Origin: Bizionia sp. M204
GTDB lineage: Bacteria > Bacteroidota > Bacteroidia > Flavobacteriales > Flavobacteriaceae
Direction of reading: 5' to 3'
NCBI RefSeq assembly: GCF_023205095.1
Contig: NZ_CP046242.1
Coordinates: 1,911,001-1,975,000, forward strand
DNA: 64,000 nt
Shown here: positions 37,114-46,333 of the stretch, piece after piece
Position numbering within the stretch: position 1 is the stretch's first letter
Layout of the letters: each line of letters opens with the position of its first letter
Translations under genes and position numbers: made by a program
The notes under the pieces: model-generated
The model's database searches: none
What the model was told of the DNA's origin: nothing
What the model saw: the letters and a program-made list of their open reading frames with translations, nothing else

Positions 37114-37780
37114 CTTATAATCTTTTCCATCCAACGTCATTTTGGCGATAATTTCTTTTAGCATTTTCGCCAAAATAACTTTCGAAGTTATTTCGTCGCT
37201 GGCTTATAATCTTTTCCATCCAACGTCATTTTGGCGATAATTTCTTTTAGCATTTTCGCCAAAATAACTTTCGAAGTTATTTCGTCGCTGGCTTATAATC
37301 TTTTCCATCCAACGTCATTTTGGCGATAATTTCTTTTAGCATTTTCGCCAAAATAACTTTCGAAGTTATTTCGTCGCTGGCTTATAATCTTTTCCATCCA
37401 ACGTCATTTTGGCGATAATTTCTTTTAGCATTTTCGCCAAAATAACTTTCGAAGTTATTTCGTCGCTGGCTTATAATCTTTTTCCATCCAACGTCATTTT
37501 GGCGATAATTTCTTTTAGCATTTTCGCCAAAATAACTTTCGAAGTTATTTCGTCGCTGGCTTATAATCTTTTCCATCCAACGTCATTTTGGCGATAATTT
37601 CTTTTAGCATTTTCGCCAAAATAACTTTCGAAGTTATTTCGTCGCTGGCTTATAATCTTTTCCATCCAACGTCATTTTGGCGATAATTTCTTTTAGCATT
37701 TTCGCCAAAATAACTTTCGAAGTTATTTCGTCGCTGGCTTATAATCTTTTCCATCCAACGTCATTTTGGCGATAATTTCT
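37114..37780. repeat. Array of 89-bp tandem repeats containing the 3' end of the acyl-CoA dehydrogenase gene
   Basis: Unit starts are at 37114, 37203, 37292, 37381, 37470, 37560, 37649 and 37738, so the period is 89 bp except one 90-bp unit (an extra T in copy 5). Copies are otherwise nearly identical; the last (37738 on) is the true gene end. Each unit encodes on the minus strand the C-terminal residues KMTLDGKDYKPATK and a stop. Each holds two dyads: ATTTTGGCGA/TCGCCAAAAT (10 bp, 18-nt loop) and AAATAACTT/AAGTTATTT (9 bp, 3-nt loop). The leftmost copy ends with synonymous codons (GCA ACC AAG) unlike the others (GCG ACG AAA). Confidence 0.95.
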
Positions 37781-38892
37781 CGCAAAATTTCAGATGTACC
37801 ACCTCCAATTGGTCCTAATCGGCTATCACGTAATAATCGTGCCATAGGATATTCTTCCATATAACCATAACCACCTAAAAATTGAAGACACTGGTATATC
37901 ACCTCATCGGCCATTTTGGTAGATTGCAATTTGGAAATCGTTGCTTCTTTAACCACATATTCACCTTTATTCATTCTGTAGGCAATAGAGTAGTTAAATT
38001 CTTTACATACAATCATACTTGCGTATGCATCTGAAAAGGCATGACGTAAGGCTTGGAATTTATTTATACTCTTTCCAAAGGCGTAACGTTCACTCATATA
38101 TTTCTTGGCATAATCTAAAGCAAATTCAGCGCGAGCATGTGAGTTTACGCCCATAATTAAACGCTCAAATGCAAAATGTTGCATGATATATGGAAACCCT
38201 TTATTCTCTTCACCCATTAAATTTTCAGCAGGAATGGTCACGTTATCAAAAGCAATTTCGGCAGTATCACTTGCTCGCCATCCTAATTTATCTAATTTGG
38301 TTGCAGAAATACCAGGTGTATCACGATCCATAATAAACATACTAATTCCCTTGTTTCCTAACTCCGGATTTGTTTTAGCGGCAACTACTAAATAATCGCT
38401 ATAAACCCCATTTGTAATAAAAGTTTTGGATCCGTTAAGGACATAAGTGTCACCTTTCTTTTCAGCAGTTGTGCGCATTCCTGCCACATCACTACCACCA
38501 AAAGGTTCGGTTACACAAAGGCAACCAATCATATCACCAGAAATACTTCCTGTTAAATATTTTTCCTTAATAGCATCACTTCCTTCAGCATTTACGTGTG
38601 TCATTGCCAAATAAGCATGCGCCCACATATTGGCTGCAAAACCGCCAGAATTAACTTTTTGCAGTTCTTCAAGAAAAATGATTGTATAAAATAAGTCTAA
38701 ATCTAATCCGCCATACGCTTCCGGATAATTAACACCAAAGAAGCCCATATCCCCGAATTTTTTCCAAATAAAACGCTCAACAGTTCCGTCTTTCTCCCAT
38801 TTTTCAATATGTGGAACTACCTCTTTCTGTAAAAAATCTTTTAAGCTCTGTCTAAACAAGTTATGCTCTTCGGTGAAGTACATAGTATTCAT
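37723..38892 (-). CDS. Acyl-CoA dehydrogenase
   Basis: 389 residues (an ATG at 38883 is an alternative start). The family layout is complete: N-terminal helical domain (FTEEHNLFRQSLKDFLQKEVVPHIEKWEKDG), the FAD-binding mid segment (CVTEPFGGSDVAGMRTTAEKKGDTYVLNGSKTFITNG), the DRDTPGISATKLDKLGWRASDTAEIAFDNV stretch, and the C-terminal QCLQFLGGYGYMEEYPMARLLRDSRLGPIGGGTSEILREIIAK. It oxidises acyl-CoA thioesters in fatty-acid or branched-chain amino-acid breakdown. The stop codon TAA is inside the first dyad of the 89-bp repeat array, which extends directly from its 3' end. Confidence 0.94.
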   Translation of the reverse strand: MNTMYFTEEHNLFRQSLKDFLQKEVVPHIEKWEKDGTVERFIWKKFGDMGFFGVNYPEAYGGLDLDLFYTIIFLEELQKVNSGGFAANMWAHAYLAMTHVNAEGSDAIKEKYLTGSISGDMIGCLCVTEPFGGSDVAGMRTTAEKKGDTYVLNGSKTFITNGVYSDYLVVAAKTNPELGNKGISMFIMDRDTPGISATKLDKLGWRASDTAEIAFDNVTIPAENLMGEENKGFPYIMQHFAFERLIMGVNSHARAEFALDYAKKYMSERYAFGKSINKFQALRHAFSDAYASMIVCKEFNYSIAYRMNKGEYVVKEATISKLQSTKMADEVIYQCLQFLGGYGYMEEYPMARLLRDSRLGPIGGGTSEILREIIAKMTLDGKDYKPATK

Positions 38893-38913
38893 AAATTTTG
38901 GTTTTTTGTATAA

Positions 38914-39783
38914 TTATTCGAGTGTCAAATATAACGTAATTATCTCAATCTTGTTTACAGGGAAGTCTTTAACTTTCGTTAAATCGGTTAATGATTTAAA
39001 GCCATCCAGAAGAATTCGTTGCTCTATAATGTTGTGCGCCACTTCATAATCTATATATGGAATGGTAACCAACTCATCTCGCGTAGCTGTGTTTACATTG
39101 AAACGCGCAATGGGTTTTGGTGTTTTTACAGTGAATTGTTCTTGAATGCGTTCAATGACCTCAGCAGACAAGCCATACACTTGCGTTAGTTCTACATCAG
39201 CAATAAATTGACCGCCTATTTTTTCGCGATAGGAAACTATGCGCTCGGATAAGGCATCACCAATACCATAAATACGTTTTAATTGAGAAGCTGTTGCTTG
39301 GTTTAAATCAATTTTCTGCCCAAATGTTTTGGGTTTGCTATTGTAGTTATTAGAATTGAAAGGTTTCGGTTTCGGATTTGTAACCCATTCTGGAAATTTA
39401 AAATTTGGTGATAAAACGGCTAAAAGCGAATCAGACACTTTGGTTACTTGCTGAAATTCTGATGCCGAATTCACCCATTTTTCCGATGCTCTAAATTTAT
39501 GAAGTCTATCTATTTCTTCATTGCTCATGCCTAAAGTATAGCCTTTATAGTCGGTTATATAATTAGGGTTGAAAGGAAATATTTTGAATTTAGAATTTTC
39601 AATCTGAACCAATTTTAAAGAATCAATTTCCTGCTGGAGTTCGGTATTGATGAGCGCATCATGGTTGTTGCCATCTAATGTTTTATTATAATAGTGAAAC
39701 AAAACTTGAAGAATCACCATGATAGCGATTAACAAAAAAATCCCATTTCGCTGTTTTTTAGTAAACGTGAAATGGGATTTCAT
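38914..39783 (-). CDS. Membrane-anchored helix-hairpin-helix (ComEA-like) protein
   Basis: 289 residues. A single hydrophobic segment (about 12-30: GIFLLIAIMVILQVLFHYY) anchors it. Two or three HhH motifs follow: KIDLNQATASQLKRIYGIGDALSERIVSYREKIGGQF, then FNVNTATRDELVTIPYIDYEVAHNIIEQRILLDGFKSLTDL. Related ComEA proteins bind double-stranded DNA in uptake. Here the long N-terminal region (50-170) is not typical of ComEA, so the role in DNA uptake is a possibility only. Confidence 0.85.
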   Translation of the reverse strand: MKSHFTFTKKQRNGIFLLIAIMVILQVLFHYYNKTLDGNNHDALINTELQQEIDSLKLVQIENSKFKIFPFNPNYITDYKGYTLGMSNEEIDRLHKFRASEKWVNSASEFQQVTKVSDSLLAVLSPNFKFPEWVTNPKPKPFNSNNYNSKPKTFGQKIDLNQATASQLKRIYGIGDALSERIVSYREKIGGQFIADVELTQVYGLSAEVIERIQEQFTVKTPKPIARFNVNTATRDELVTIPYIDYEVAHNIIEQRILLDGFKSLTDLTKVKDFPVNKIEIITLYLTLE

Positions 39784-39801
39784 AATGATTAATTTAGAAG
39801 T

Positions 39802-41871
39802 TTATTTCTTATCCAACCTTTTATATAATTGGTTAGTTTTTAGTTTCTGTATGTATTCGTTTAAATCGAATTTCACCTCACTAGACATAATGTAAAGACC
39901 AATTATGTTTGGAAACGACATGGCTAAAATCATCATATCTGAAAAGTCAAGAACAGCTCCTAAACTAACGGATGCTCCAATAACTACAAATACTAAAAAT
40001 AACATTTTATATATAAATTCAATTTTCTTACTCTTACCAAATAAGTATGTCCAAGCTCTCATTCCATAATAAGACCATGATATCATAGTTGAAAATGCAA
40101 ATAAGAATACCGCTACCGCTAACACATATGGGAACCAAGATATTTGACTACCAAAAGCATCAGATGTTAATTGCGCACCAGCCATACCTTCTACTTCATG
40201 CATACCAGTAAAAATTAATACTAAAGCCGTTAATGTACACACAACAACGGTATCAATAAATGGTTCTAATAAGGCCACAAAACCTTCCGATGGTGGATTG
40301 TTTGTTTTAGCTGTACTATGAGCAATAGCTGCAGAACCTACACCTGCTTCATTGGAAAATGCGGCACGTTGGAAACCAACTATTAATACACCAATAACGC
40401 CACCTTTAAGAGCTGAAGGGCTAAAAGCACCTTCATAAATAGCCGTAAAAGCTGGGCCAATATTTTGAATATTCATAATAATAACGGCAAGGGCAGCAAC
40501 CACATAAATACTAGCCATTACAGGAACTACTCTACCTGTTACTTTGGCAATACTGTTAATACCTCCAATGATAACAACTCCTACTAAAATTGCGGTTATA
40601 ACACCAAAATAGAACCCGTTACCTTCTAACATAGGAAACTGACCTGCTAACTGCTCAAAAGATTGATTGGCTTGAAACATATTACCACCTCCAAAAGAAG
40701 CACCAACTGCTAAAACGGCAAACATACCTGCAAGCACTTTTCCAAATCCTTTCATGTTACGCTTTTCAAGCCCGTAACGTAGGTAATTCATGGGGCCACC
40801 AAACACACGACCATCAGGCAGAATATCACGATATTTAACACCTAAAGTACACTCTACAAATTTTGTTGACATCCCTAATAATCCACAAACAATCATCCAG
40901 AAAGTTGCGCCTGCTCCTCCCAAGGATACCGCTACGGCTACACCAGCAATATTTCCTAATCCAACAGTACCTGAAACGGCTGTTGCCAAAGCTTGAAAGT
41001 GTGTAACTTGTCCAGGTGCATCTGGATCGTCATATTTTCCACGTGCTAAATCAATAGCATGTCCAAATCCACGGATATTAATAAAGCCCATTCTAATTGT
41101 AAAGAATAACGCCCCCAATACTAACCAAATTACAATAAATGAAATAGGTTTTGTTAGTGGGTCACCATTTGGATGGGTTAAAACAACTGGCTTATCATAA
41201 GTTACTTGTGCGAAATTATGAGCACCTTGTTCAATTACGTGTTGCGCATTATCTGAATTAAAAATAACGTTTCCTTCTGCGGTTAAATGCTTTAATTTTC
41301 CTTTTGCTGATGAGTTTACCGTAATATCATTTCCAGCCATATCCTGAATAACGGCAATTGGCTCATCTTTAAGGACATTTTCACCATCGCCTTTAAGCCA
41401 AGACTTAAGTGTATATTTATTTTGAACTTCGTTCGTCCAATTTGGAATACCTATTTGCTTGCTGTCTGCATAGACAACTGGATCATAAATTCCTATTGCA
41501 GCAAAAGGATCCCAAAAAAGCACCGAACCTAGCGCACTAACGGCCGGTGTCATGGTACCATTAAAAACCTCTGTAATTGCTTCCGTTTCTACCGTATAAA
41601 CCACGGTCTTACTATTTCCTGCAGCATCTGTAACAACAACTGAATACGGAACTCCTTCCGTAAGCCCAATAGCTCTATTAGAAGTTAATGGTGTACTTTG
41701 ATTACTCCAGCGATAGGTATAAGGCTCTACTCCACCTTTAACCGTAATTGTTACAACACCATCGTTAATTGTGGATGAAGGGTTTGAGACTTGCCCTTCT
41801 ATTTCAAAATTTTGCGCAAACGCTATTATGGGCAGAATTGCAGTAAAAATTGAAAGAAGAATTTTCTTCAT
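39802..41871 (-). CDS. Alanine:cation symporter (AGCS) with N-terminal SprB-like extracytoplasmic domain
   Basis: 689 residues, about 200 longer than normal AGCS transporters. A signal peptide ([20 protein letters not shown]) is followed by a beta-sandwich (about 20-95: [56 protein letters not shown]), like SprB repeats. A linker leads to the transporter core from about 245 ([25 protein letters not shown]). AGCS signatures [30 protein letters not shown] and [15 protein letters not shown] are intact. It likely takes up Ala or Gly with Na+. The outward domain is unusual for a symporter. Confidence 0.9.
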   Translation of the reverse strand: MKKILLSIFTAILPIIAFAQNFEIEGQVSNPSSTINDGVVTITVKGGVEPYTYRWSNQSTPLTSNRAIGLTEGVPYSVVVTDAAGNSKTVVYTVETEAITEVFNGTMTPAVSALGSVLFWDPFAAIGIYDPVVYADSKQIGIPNWTNEVQNKYTLKSWLKGDGENVLKDEPIAVIQDMAGNDITVNSSAKGKLKHLTAEGNVIFNSDNAQHVIEQGAHNFAQVTYDKPVVLTHPNGDPLTKPISFIVIWLVLGALFFTIRMGFINIRGFGHAIDLARGKYDDPDAPGQVTHFQALATAVSGTVGLGNIAGVAVAVSLGGAGATFWMIVCGLLGMSTKFVECTLGVKYRDILPDGRVFGGPMNYLRYGLEKRNMKGFGKVLAGMFAVLAVGASFGGGNMFQANQSFEQLAGQFPMLEGNGFYFGVITAILVGVVIIGGINSIAKVTGRVVPVMASIYVVAALAVIIMNIQNIGPAFTAIYEGAFSPSALKGGVIGVLIVGFQRAAFSNEAGVGSAAIAHSTAKTNNPPSEGFVALLEPFIDTVVVCTLTALVLIFTGMHEVEGMAGAQLTSDAFGSQISWFPYVLAVAVFLFAFSTMISWSYYGMRAWTYLFGKSKKIEFIYKMLFLVFVVIGASVSLGAVLDFSDMMILAMSFPNIIGLYIMSSEVKFDLNEYIQKLKTNQLYKRLDKK

Positions 41872-41967
41872 AAGATTTTTTATTAGTTAGTTTTTTTTAA
41901 ATTAGTAGGACAAGATGCTAAAAAAAAATGAGTTTTTAAAACATCTGTTGTTAAAAACAAAATTTGA

Positions 41968-42990
41968 TTAACGGATGTTGTAAACTGAATTAAGCTTCAT
42001 TATCTGTTCTGGCCTTCCAAGCACGATAACTTTAGAATTAGGCATTAGGCGTTGTTCGGCTTCTGGATTAATAATATAATCGCCATTTTCATCTTTATAA
42101 CCTATAACATTACAACCTGTTTTTTGACGTAAATCCAAATCGCGAATGGTACGAATTTCCGTTGTATCATAGAATTTACTCACCGCAATTTCTTCAATAT
42201 TAATATTGGATTTCCCCACAATAGATAAGTTATCAATAAACTCAATTAAATCGGGAACAACCACCAAAGATGCCATGTGATCTCCACCTATTTTATCTGG
42301 CAAAATAACATTATTAGCACCAGCTAGTTTCAACTTGTTGTAAGACGTTTCTTGAGATGCACGACTAATAATTGTCATATCCTGATTTATTTGCCGAGCA
42401 GATAATACCACAAATAGGTTATCCGCATCATTAGGCAATGCAGAAATTAACGTCGTAGCCTTCTCAATTCCTGCTTGTAAAAGAATCTCGTCTTCATTGG
42501 CATTTCCATGAACAAATGGCACCATTTCACTTTGGAATTTTTCAATAACCTCTTTATCCCGTTCAATTACCACAAAAGGTTTTTTATAAGCCATTAGTTT
42601 ATGTGCAGCTTGTTTGCCGTTTCTGCCATAGCCACAAATAATAATATGACCAGAAAGATTATCAATCTTTTTTTGCATTTTCTTTTGTTTTAAATCTTCA
42701 AAATTATTTTTACTCAAAATATATTCGGTAATCACACTAATAGCATAACCAACAATAATAACACTAGTAAGAATTAAAAAAATAGTGAATATTTTAGAAG
42801 CATCATCCAAAGGGCGGACTTCGCCAAAGCCTACCGTTGTAACGGTTATTACTGTCATATAAAGCGCGTCTACCCAGCGGTAACCGGACATAATCATAAA
42901 CCCTATAACGCCAACTAAAAGCAATAAAATTAACAAGACAATTGCTATTATTATTTTAGAACGAAAAAGATTTAAAACGAAGTTTCTCAT
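41968..42990 (-). CDS. Potassium channel with RCK (TrkA-N/TrkA-C) domain
   Basis: 340 residues. Two membrane helices flank a pore loop with the filter TVTTVGFGEVRP (TVGFG). A cytosolic RCK domain follows (HIIICGYGRNGKQAAHKLMAYKKPFVVIERD, a Rossmann-type GxGxxG), with a TrkA-C-like end. This is the MthK-like two-TM channel layout. It gates K+ flux in response to ligands such as nucleotides or Ca2+; the ligand is unknown. PspC follows 2 nt upstream in the same operon. Confidence 0.9.
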   Translation of the reverse strand: MRNFVLNLFRSKIIIAIVLLILLLLVGVIGFMIMSGYRWVDALYMTVITVTTVGFGEVRPLDDASKIFTIFLILTSVIIVGYAISVITEYILSKNNFEDLKQKKMQKKIDNLSGHIIICGYGRNGKQAAHKLMAYKKPFVVIERDKEVIEKFQSEMVPFVHGNANEDEILLQAGIEKATTLISALPNDADNLFVVLSARQINQDMTIISRASQETSYNKLKLAGANNVILPDKIGGDHMASLVVVPDLIEFIDNLSIVGKSNINIEEIAVSKFYDTTEIRTIRDLDLRQKTGCNVIGYKDENGDYIINPEAEQRLMPNSKVIVLGRPEQIMKLNSVYNIR

Positions 42991-42992
42991 AC

Positions 42993-43220
42993 TTATAAAT
43001 CAAACACTGATGAGCGCTTTGTGAATAATAAGTCTTTTATTCGCATCCAAAAAGCAATAAACAAATAGAGGGCAAAACCAAAGCCTAATGTCACAAAGGT
43101 GAGATACATAAATGAGGTTCTTACAACCTTGGCACGAATACCCATGCGGTCAGCTATACGCTGGCAAACGTAATAACCACGCTTTTGAAAATAAAGTAAG
43201 GCATTATAAAAAAAATTCAT
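42993..43220 (-). CDS. PspC-domain membrane protein
   Basis: 75 residues. The pattern YYVCQRIADRMGIRAKVVRTSFMYLTFVTLGFGFALYLFIAFWM resembles the PspC domain (vCxGIAxxxgi...vR.lf...), with one clear membrane helix pair at the C-terminal half. In some bacteria PspC senses envelope stress. Two nt before the K+ channel gene, so the two are co-transcribed. Confidence 0.8.
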   Translation of the reverse strand: MNFFYNALLYFQKRGYYVCQRIADRMGIRAKVVRTSFMYLTFVTLGFGFALYLFIAFWMRIKDLLFTKRSSVFDL

Positions 43221-43236
43221 ATTGCAATGTAATAAT

Positions 43237-44508
43237 TTATTTGCTTATTAAGCGATTTCCAATAGCGCATTGTAAACATTTATTTGGATTGCAATACTGC
43301 ATCTTCAGCTGTAATAACGCTTGTGAAACACTGGCGTAATTAGGCATTGGTTTCAATTGGTTAAACTTATTTACAATGGTATTGTTTTCGGAAGGAATAT
43401 GTGCCATAAGTTCTAGTAGTTCTGAAACTACATCTGTTCCTTGTTTTTTATTGTAGGCAAATTTTAAAGGCACAACCGTATTTATAATTAATAGGTGAAT
43501 AAAATTTTTAGTCAAAATCTTTTTTGATGGTTTGGAAGTCGTTTGAAACGTAAAATGTGTTCTCCAAAACTCAGAACAGCCCACTTGAAAAAGCTTATAA
43601 ATTTGCTCAAGGGTTTTACAATCCATTATTTTTGAAAACAATGCGTCATTTTCAGTATATAAGACGGCCAATTGTGATAAGCGTATGGTTGGAAAATTAG
43701 GAGGCCGTAACTTAAAAAACTGCGGTTGTGTTACCAAACTATTATCCAATTGAAATTTGTTTTTCAAAAATTTATAATGCGCCTTCAATTGCAGCTCATA
43801 AGGCTCATTACTTTCTGAACTTAATAACCCGGCCTGACCTAAAAATAAGGCTTCCAGCTCTTCAGGTTTATTTTGAAGTTTTCTAATGATAGCAAAATCT
43901 ATAGATTGTGCCATGCTTAAAAACGCATCACCATTAATATTAAGACCAAAGTTTTTAGCGAGCATGGCAAACAATACGGCTTCCCAATTGTTTTTTGATT
44001 TTTTCAATAAATGCGTAATTGCAACGGACTTCTGCTCTAAACGTTCTATATATAAGCGTTCCAACCAATTTTGCAATAAAAAGTCTGGTGTATCACTAAA
44101 TTCATTTTCGCAATTTATCCATGATTGTTTTTTAGAGAAGAGTTCATGGTAATTATTAAGTAATTTTTTATCCACATGATGCTTCAGTTCCAATGTTGGA
44201 ATTACGGTATTATCTTTTCTGAAAACATCGGTATCGTGTTCCCAAACCACATGAAGTATCACGTTTTGATACGCAGGATCTTTTTCATGATGATGCACAT
44301 ACCAATCGCTAGATTTAATATGAATTTCTACATTTCCTGCCCAAAGCTGATTATCAATTTTAAGTTGCGCTGCAAAAAAATCAGGGCCAGAAAGCTGATT
44401 GTGCTGTCCTGAATTTACCACAGTAATAAGCTGCTCTTGAGTTGTTTTCAAATTCAAAAGCTGAAACTTTTTAAACTGCCATAAATAATGTAAAAACGCT
44501 TCTTGCAT
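43237..44508 (-). CDS. DUF2851 family protein
   Basis: 423 residues, no signal peptide. The N-terminus MQEAFLHYLWQFKKFQLLNLKTTQEQLITVVNSGQHNQLSGPDFFAAQLKIDNQLWAGNVEIHIKSSDWYVHHHEKDPAYQNVILHVVWEHD is the hallmark of the Bacteroidota-specific DUF2851, whose H/D/E pattern suggests a nuclease-like core, though function is not established. C-terminal Cys cluster (CNPNKCLQCAIG) could bind metal. It lies upstream of PspC and the K+ channel with only 16 nt spacing. Confidence 0.9.
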   Translation of the reverse strand: MQEAFLHYLWQFKKFQLLNLKTTQEQLITVVNSGQHNQLSGPDFFAAQLKIDNQLWAGNVEIHIKSSDWYVHHHEKDPAYQNVILHVVWEHDTDVFRKDNTVIPTLELKHHVDKKLLNNYHELFSKKQSWINCENEFSDTPDFLLQNWLERLYIERLEQKSVAITHLLKKSKNNWEAVLFAMLAKNFGLNINGDAFLSMAQSIDFAIIRKLQNKPEELEALFLGQAGLLSSESNEPYELQLKAHYKFLKNKFQLDNSLVTQPQFFKLRPPNFPTIRLSQLAVLYTENDALFSKIMDCKTLEQIYKLFQVGCSEFWRTHFTFQTTSKPSKKILTKNFIHLLIINTVVPLKFAYNKKQGTDVVSELLELMAHIPSENNTIVNKFNQLKPMPNYASVSQALLQLKMQYCNPNKCLQCAIGNRLISK

Positions 44509-44603
44509 CCTTCTAATTTACATATTTTAAACTAATTATGGTGCTGTGTTGCGAGTTTCGTATTTTTACAAAAACTAAAAATAAGCGGAAACTAACTATT
44601 TAC

Positions 44604-45137
44604 ATGAAATATCTTGCTTTTATAACCGTAATCCTTTTAACACAAACACCTATGACACTTTATAAATTTAATACAGATAGTAAACAAACCGATTGGTATA
44701 TTCTTGATGATGTGGTTATGGGCGGAAAATCTAATGGCACGTTTAGTATTAATGAAGCTGGAAATGGTATTTTTAAAGGCGAAATATCATTAGAAAATAA
44801 TGGTGGTTTTTCTTCTGTTAGACACGATTGTAATGTAAAAAATCACGAAGGTTTTACACGTTTTAGAATCCGAATAAAAGGTGATGGTAATCCCTATCAA
44901 TTCCGTGTAAAATCCGACAAAAATAACAGACATAGTTATGTAGCCACATTTCAAACCTCTGGAGATTGGGAAACAATAGACATTGCCTTTACTAATATGC
45001 CTGCTGTTTTCCGTGGTCGAAATTTAGACATGCCCAATTTCCCTGGTAAAAATATGGAAGAAATTGGTTTTTTAATCGGTACTAAAAACCCGCAAAAATT
45101 CCAATTAGAAATAGAGAGTATTGTGTTAGTAAAGTAA
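44604..45137 (+). CDS. CIA30-family (NADH:ubiquinone oxidoreductase assembly factor-like) protein
   Basis: 177 residues from ATG 44604; an upstream in-frame start at 44538 would add 22 residues with no family match. The protein is a beta-sandwich of the CIA30 type: TDWYILDDVVMGGKSNGTFSINEAGNGIFKGEISLENNGGFSSVR, then FRIRIKGDGNPYQFRVKS, and WETIDIAFTNMPAVFRGR. The N-terminus MKYLAFITVILLTQTPM suggests export. In bacteria these are unlinked to complex I and function is not known. Confidence 0.85.
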   Translation: MKYLAFITVILLTQTPMTLYKFNTDSKQTDWYILDDVVMGGKSNGTFSINEAGNGIFKGEISLENNGGFSSVRHDCNVKNHEGFTRFRIRIKGDGNPYQFRVKSDKNNRHSYVATFQTSGDWETIDIAFTNMPAVFRGRNLDMPNFPGKNMEEIGFLIGTKNPQKFQLEIESIVLVK

Positions 45138-45171
45138 AATTTCATCTGAACTTTTTAGTATCTTCGAATTC

Positions 45172-45951
45172 ATGAATACAATAGAAATCCGACAGGTAAA
45201 TGTAGTGCAATATATCAATCCATTGCGCGAAGGCGGTTCGCTTCCTGCCATAGTAAAAGCGGATGATGGCTTCTTGTATGTTTTAAAGTTTAGAGGTGCT
45301 GGTCAAGGCAAAAAAGCATTGATAGCCGAACTTATTGGTGGCGAAATTGCACGCGCTATCGGTTTACATGTGCCTGAATTGGTGTTCATGAATCTAGACG
45401 ACTCCTTCAGCAAAACCGAACCTGATGAGGAAATTCAAGATTTACTCAAATTTAGTGTGGGTTTAAATCTCGGACTTCACTATTTATCTAGTGCTATTAC
45501 TTTTGATCCGTTAGTAACCCATATTGATTCTTTAACGGCTTCCAAGATAGTTTTAATGGATAGCATCATTAGTAATATTGACCGAACCGCTAAAAACACC
45601 AACCTTTTAAGTTGGAATAAAGAATTATGGGTTATTGATAATGGTGCTAGTTTTTATTTTCACCATAATTGGCAAACATGGGAAAACCATTTAACGAGAA
45701 CGTTTCCACTTATTAAAGATCATGTATTACTAGAGTTTGCCAATAATTTAAATGAAGCTTCTCAACACATTACAACACAACTTAACACGGAGAAAATTGA
45801 AGAAATTATTTCATTAATCCCAGAAGATTGGCTTGAAAGTGACGCAGATGCGTTTTCTCCAAACGACATGAGAGCAGCTTATACCACCTATTTAAAGGCC
45901 AAACTTGCCATGATTGATAAACTCGTTAAAGAAGCTGAAGATGCCAGATAA
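45172..45951 (+). CDS. HipA-like kinase-fold protein
   Basis: 259 residues. Features of the HipA family: GGSLPAIVKADDGFLYVLKFRGAGQGKKALIAELIGGEIARAIGLHVPELVFMNL (nucleotide-binding lobe), MDSIISNIDRTAKNTNLL (catalytic-like NIDR/N) and LWVIDNGASF (DxG-like metal loop). No HipB antitoxin is adjacent; instead it overlaps a DUF3037 gene by 11 nt, a known conserved pair. So it is not a classical HipAB module, and its substrate is unknown. Confidence 0.85.
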   Translation: MNTIEIRQVNVVQYINPLREGGSLPAIVKADDGFLYVLKFRGAGQGKKALIAELIGGEIARAIGLHVPELVFMNLDDSFSKTEPDEEIQDLLKFSVGLNLGLHYLSSAITFDPLVTHIDSLTASKIVLMDSIISNIDRTAKNTNLLSWNKELWVIDNGASFYFHHNWQTWENHLTRTFPLIKDHVLLEFANNLNEASQHITTQLNTEKIEEIISLIPEDWLESDADAFSPNDMRAAYTTYLKAKLAMIDKLVKEAEDAR

Positions 45952-46324
45952 CGTTACTTTTGAATATACCATTATAAGATTGGTTCCTAAAGTTGAACGG
46001 GAGGAATTCTTTAATATTGGTGTGATCCTTTTTTCGAAGCGGAAAAAATTTCTAGGCATGAAGTATTATATAAATCCTAAAAAACTAGCCGCATATTCAA
46101 GCGACATAGATAAAGCTGAAATTGAGAGTTATTTAAAAGTCTGGGAGTCCGTTTGCCAAGGTAATCCTTCAGGAGGCGTTATTGAAAAAATGGAAGTTTC
46201 TGATAGATTCCGATGGTTGGCAGCTTCCAAAAGCACCATTCTTCAATGCTCCAAAACACATTCAGGACTCTGTACAAATCCAAAAGAGACCTTGGAAGGC
46301 CTCTTTGAATCGTTTGTATTGTAA
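45941..46324 (+). CDS. DUF3037 family protein
   Basis: 127 residues from ATG 45941 (the MPDNVTFEYTIIRLVPKVEREEFFNIGVILFSKRKKFLG start), overlapping the HipA-like gene by 11 nt. This start fits the family; the in-frame upstream extension (45914) is inside the previous gene. DUF3037 is found next to HipA-like kinases across bacteria, so the two probably act together. Function unknown. Confidence 0.88.
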   Translation: MPDNVTFEYTIIRLVPKVEREEFFNIGVILFSKRKKFLGMKYYINPKKLAAYSSDIDKAEIESYLKVWESVCQGNPSGGVIEKMEVSDRFRWLAASKSTILQCSKTHSGLCTNPKETLEGLFESFVL

Positions 46325-46333
46325 AATTCGTTC

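Noticed and set aside
37382-37597. Open frames of 62-64 residues inside the 89-bp array
   Set aside because: They arise because the repeat is read across units in shifted frames; peptides are simple repetition and have no start context.
37114-37780. CRISPR array
   Set aside because: Units are 89 bp, contiguous and without variable spacers; they carry coding sequence of the neighbouring gene, and no cas genes are near.
45172-45951. HipAB toxin-antitoxin module
   Set aside because: No HipB-like helix-turn-helix gene on either side; the partner is DUF3037.
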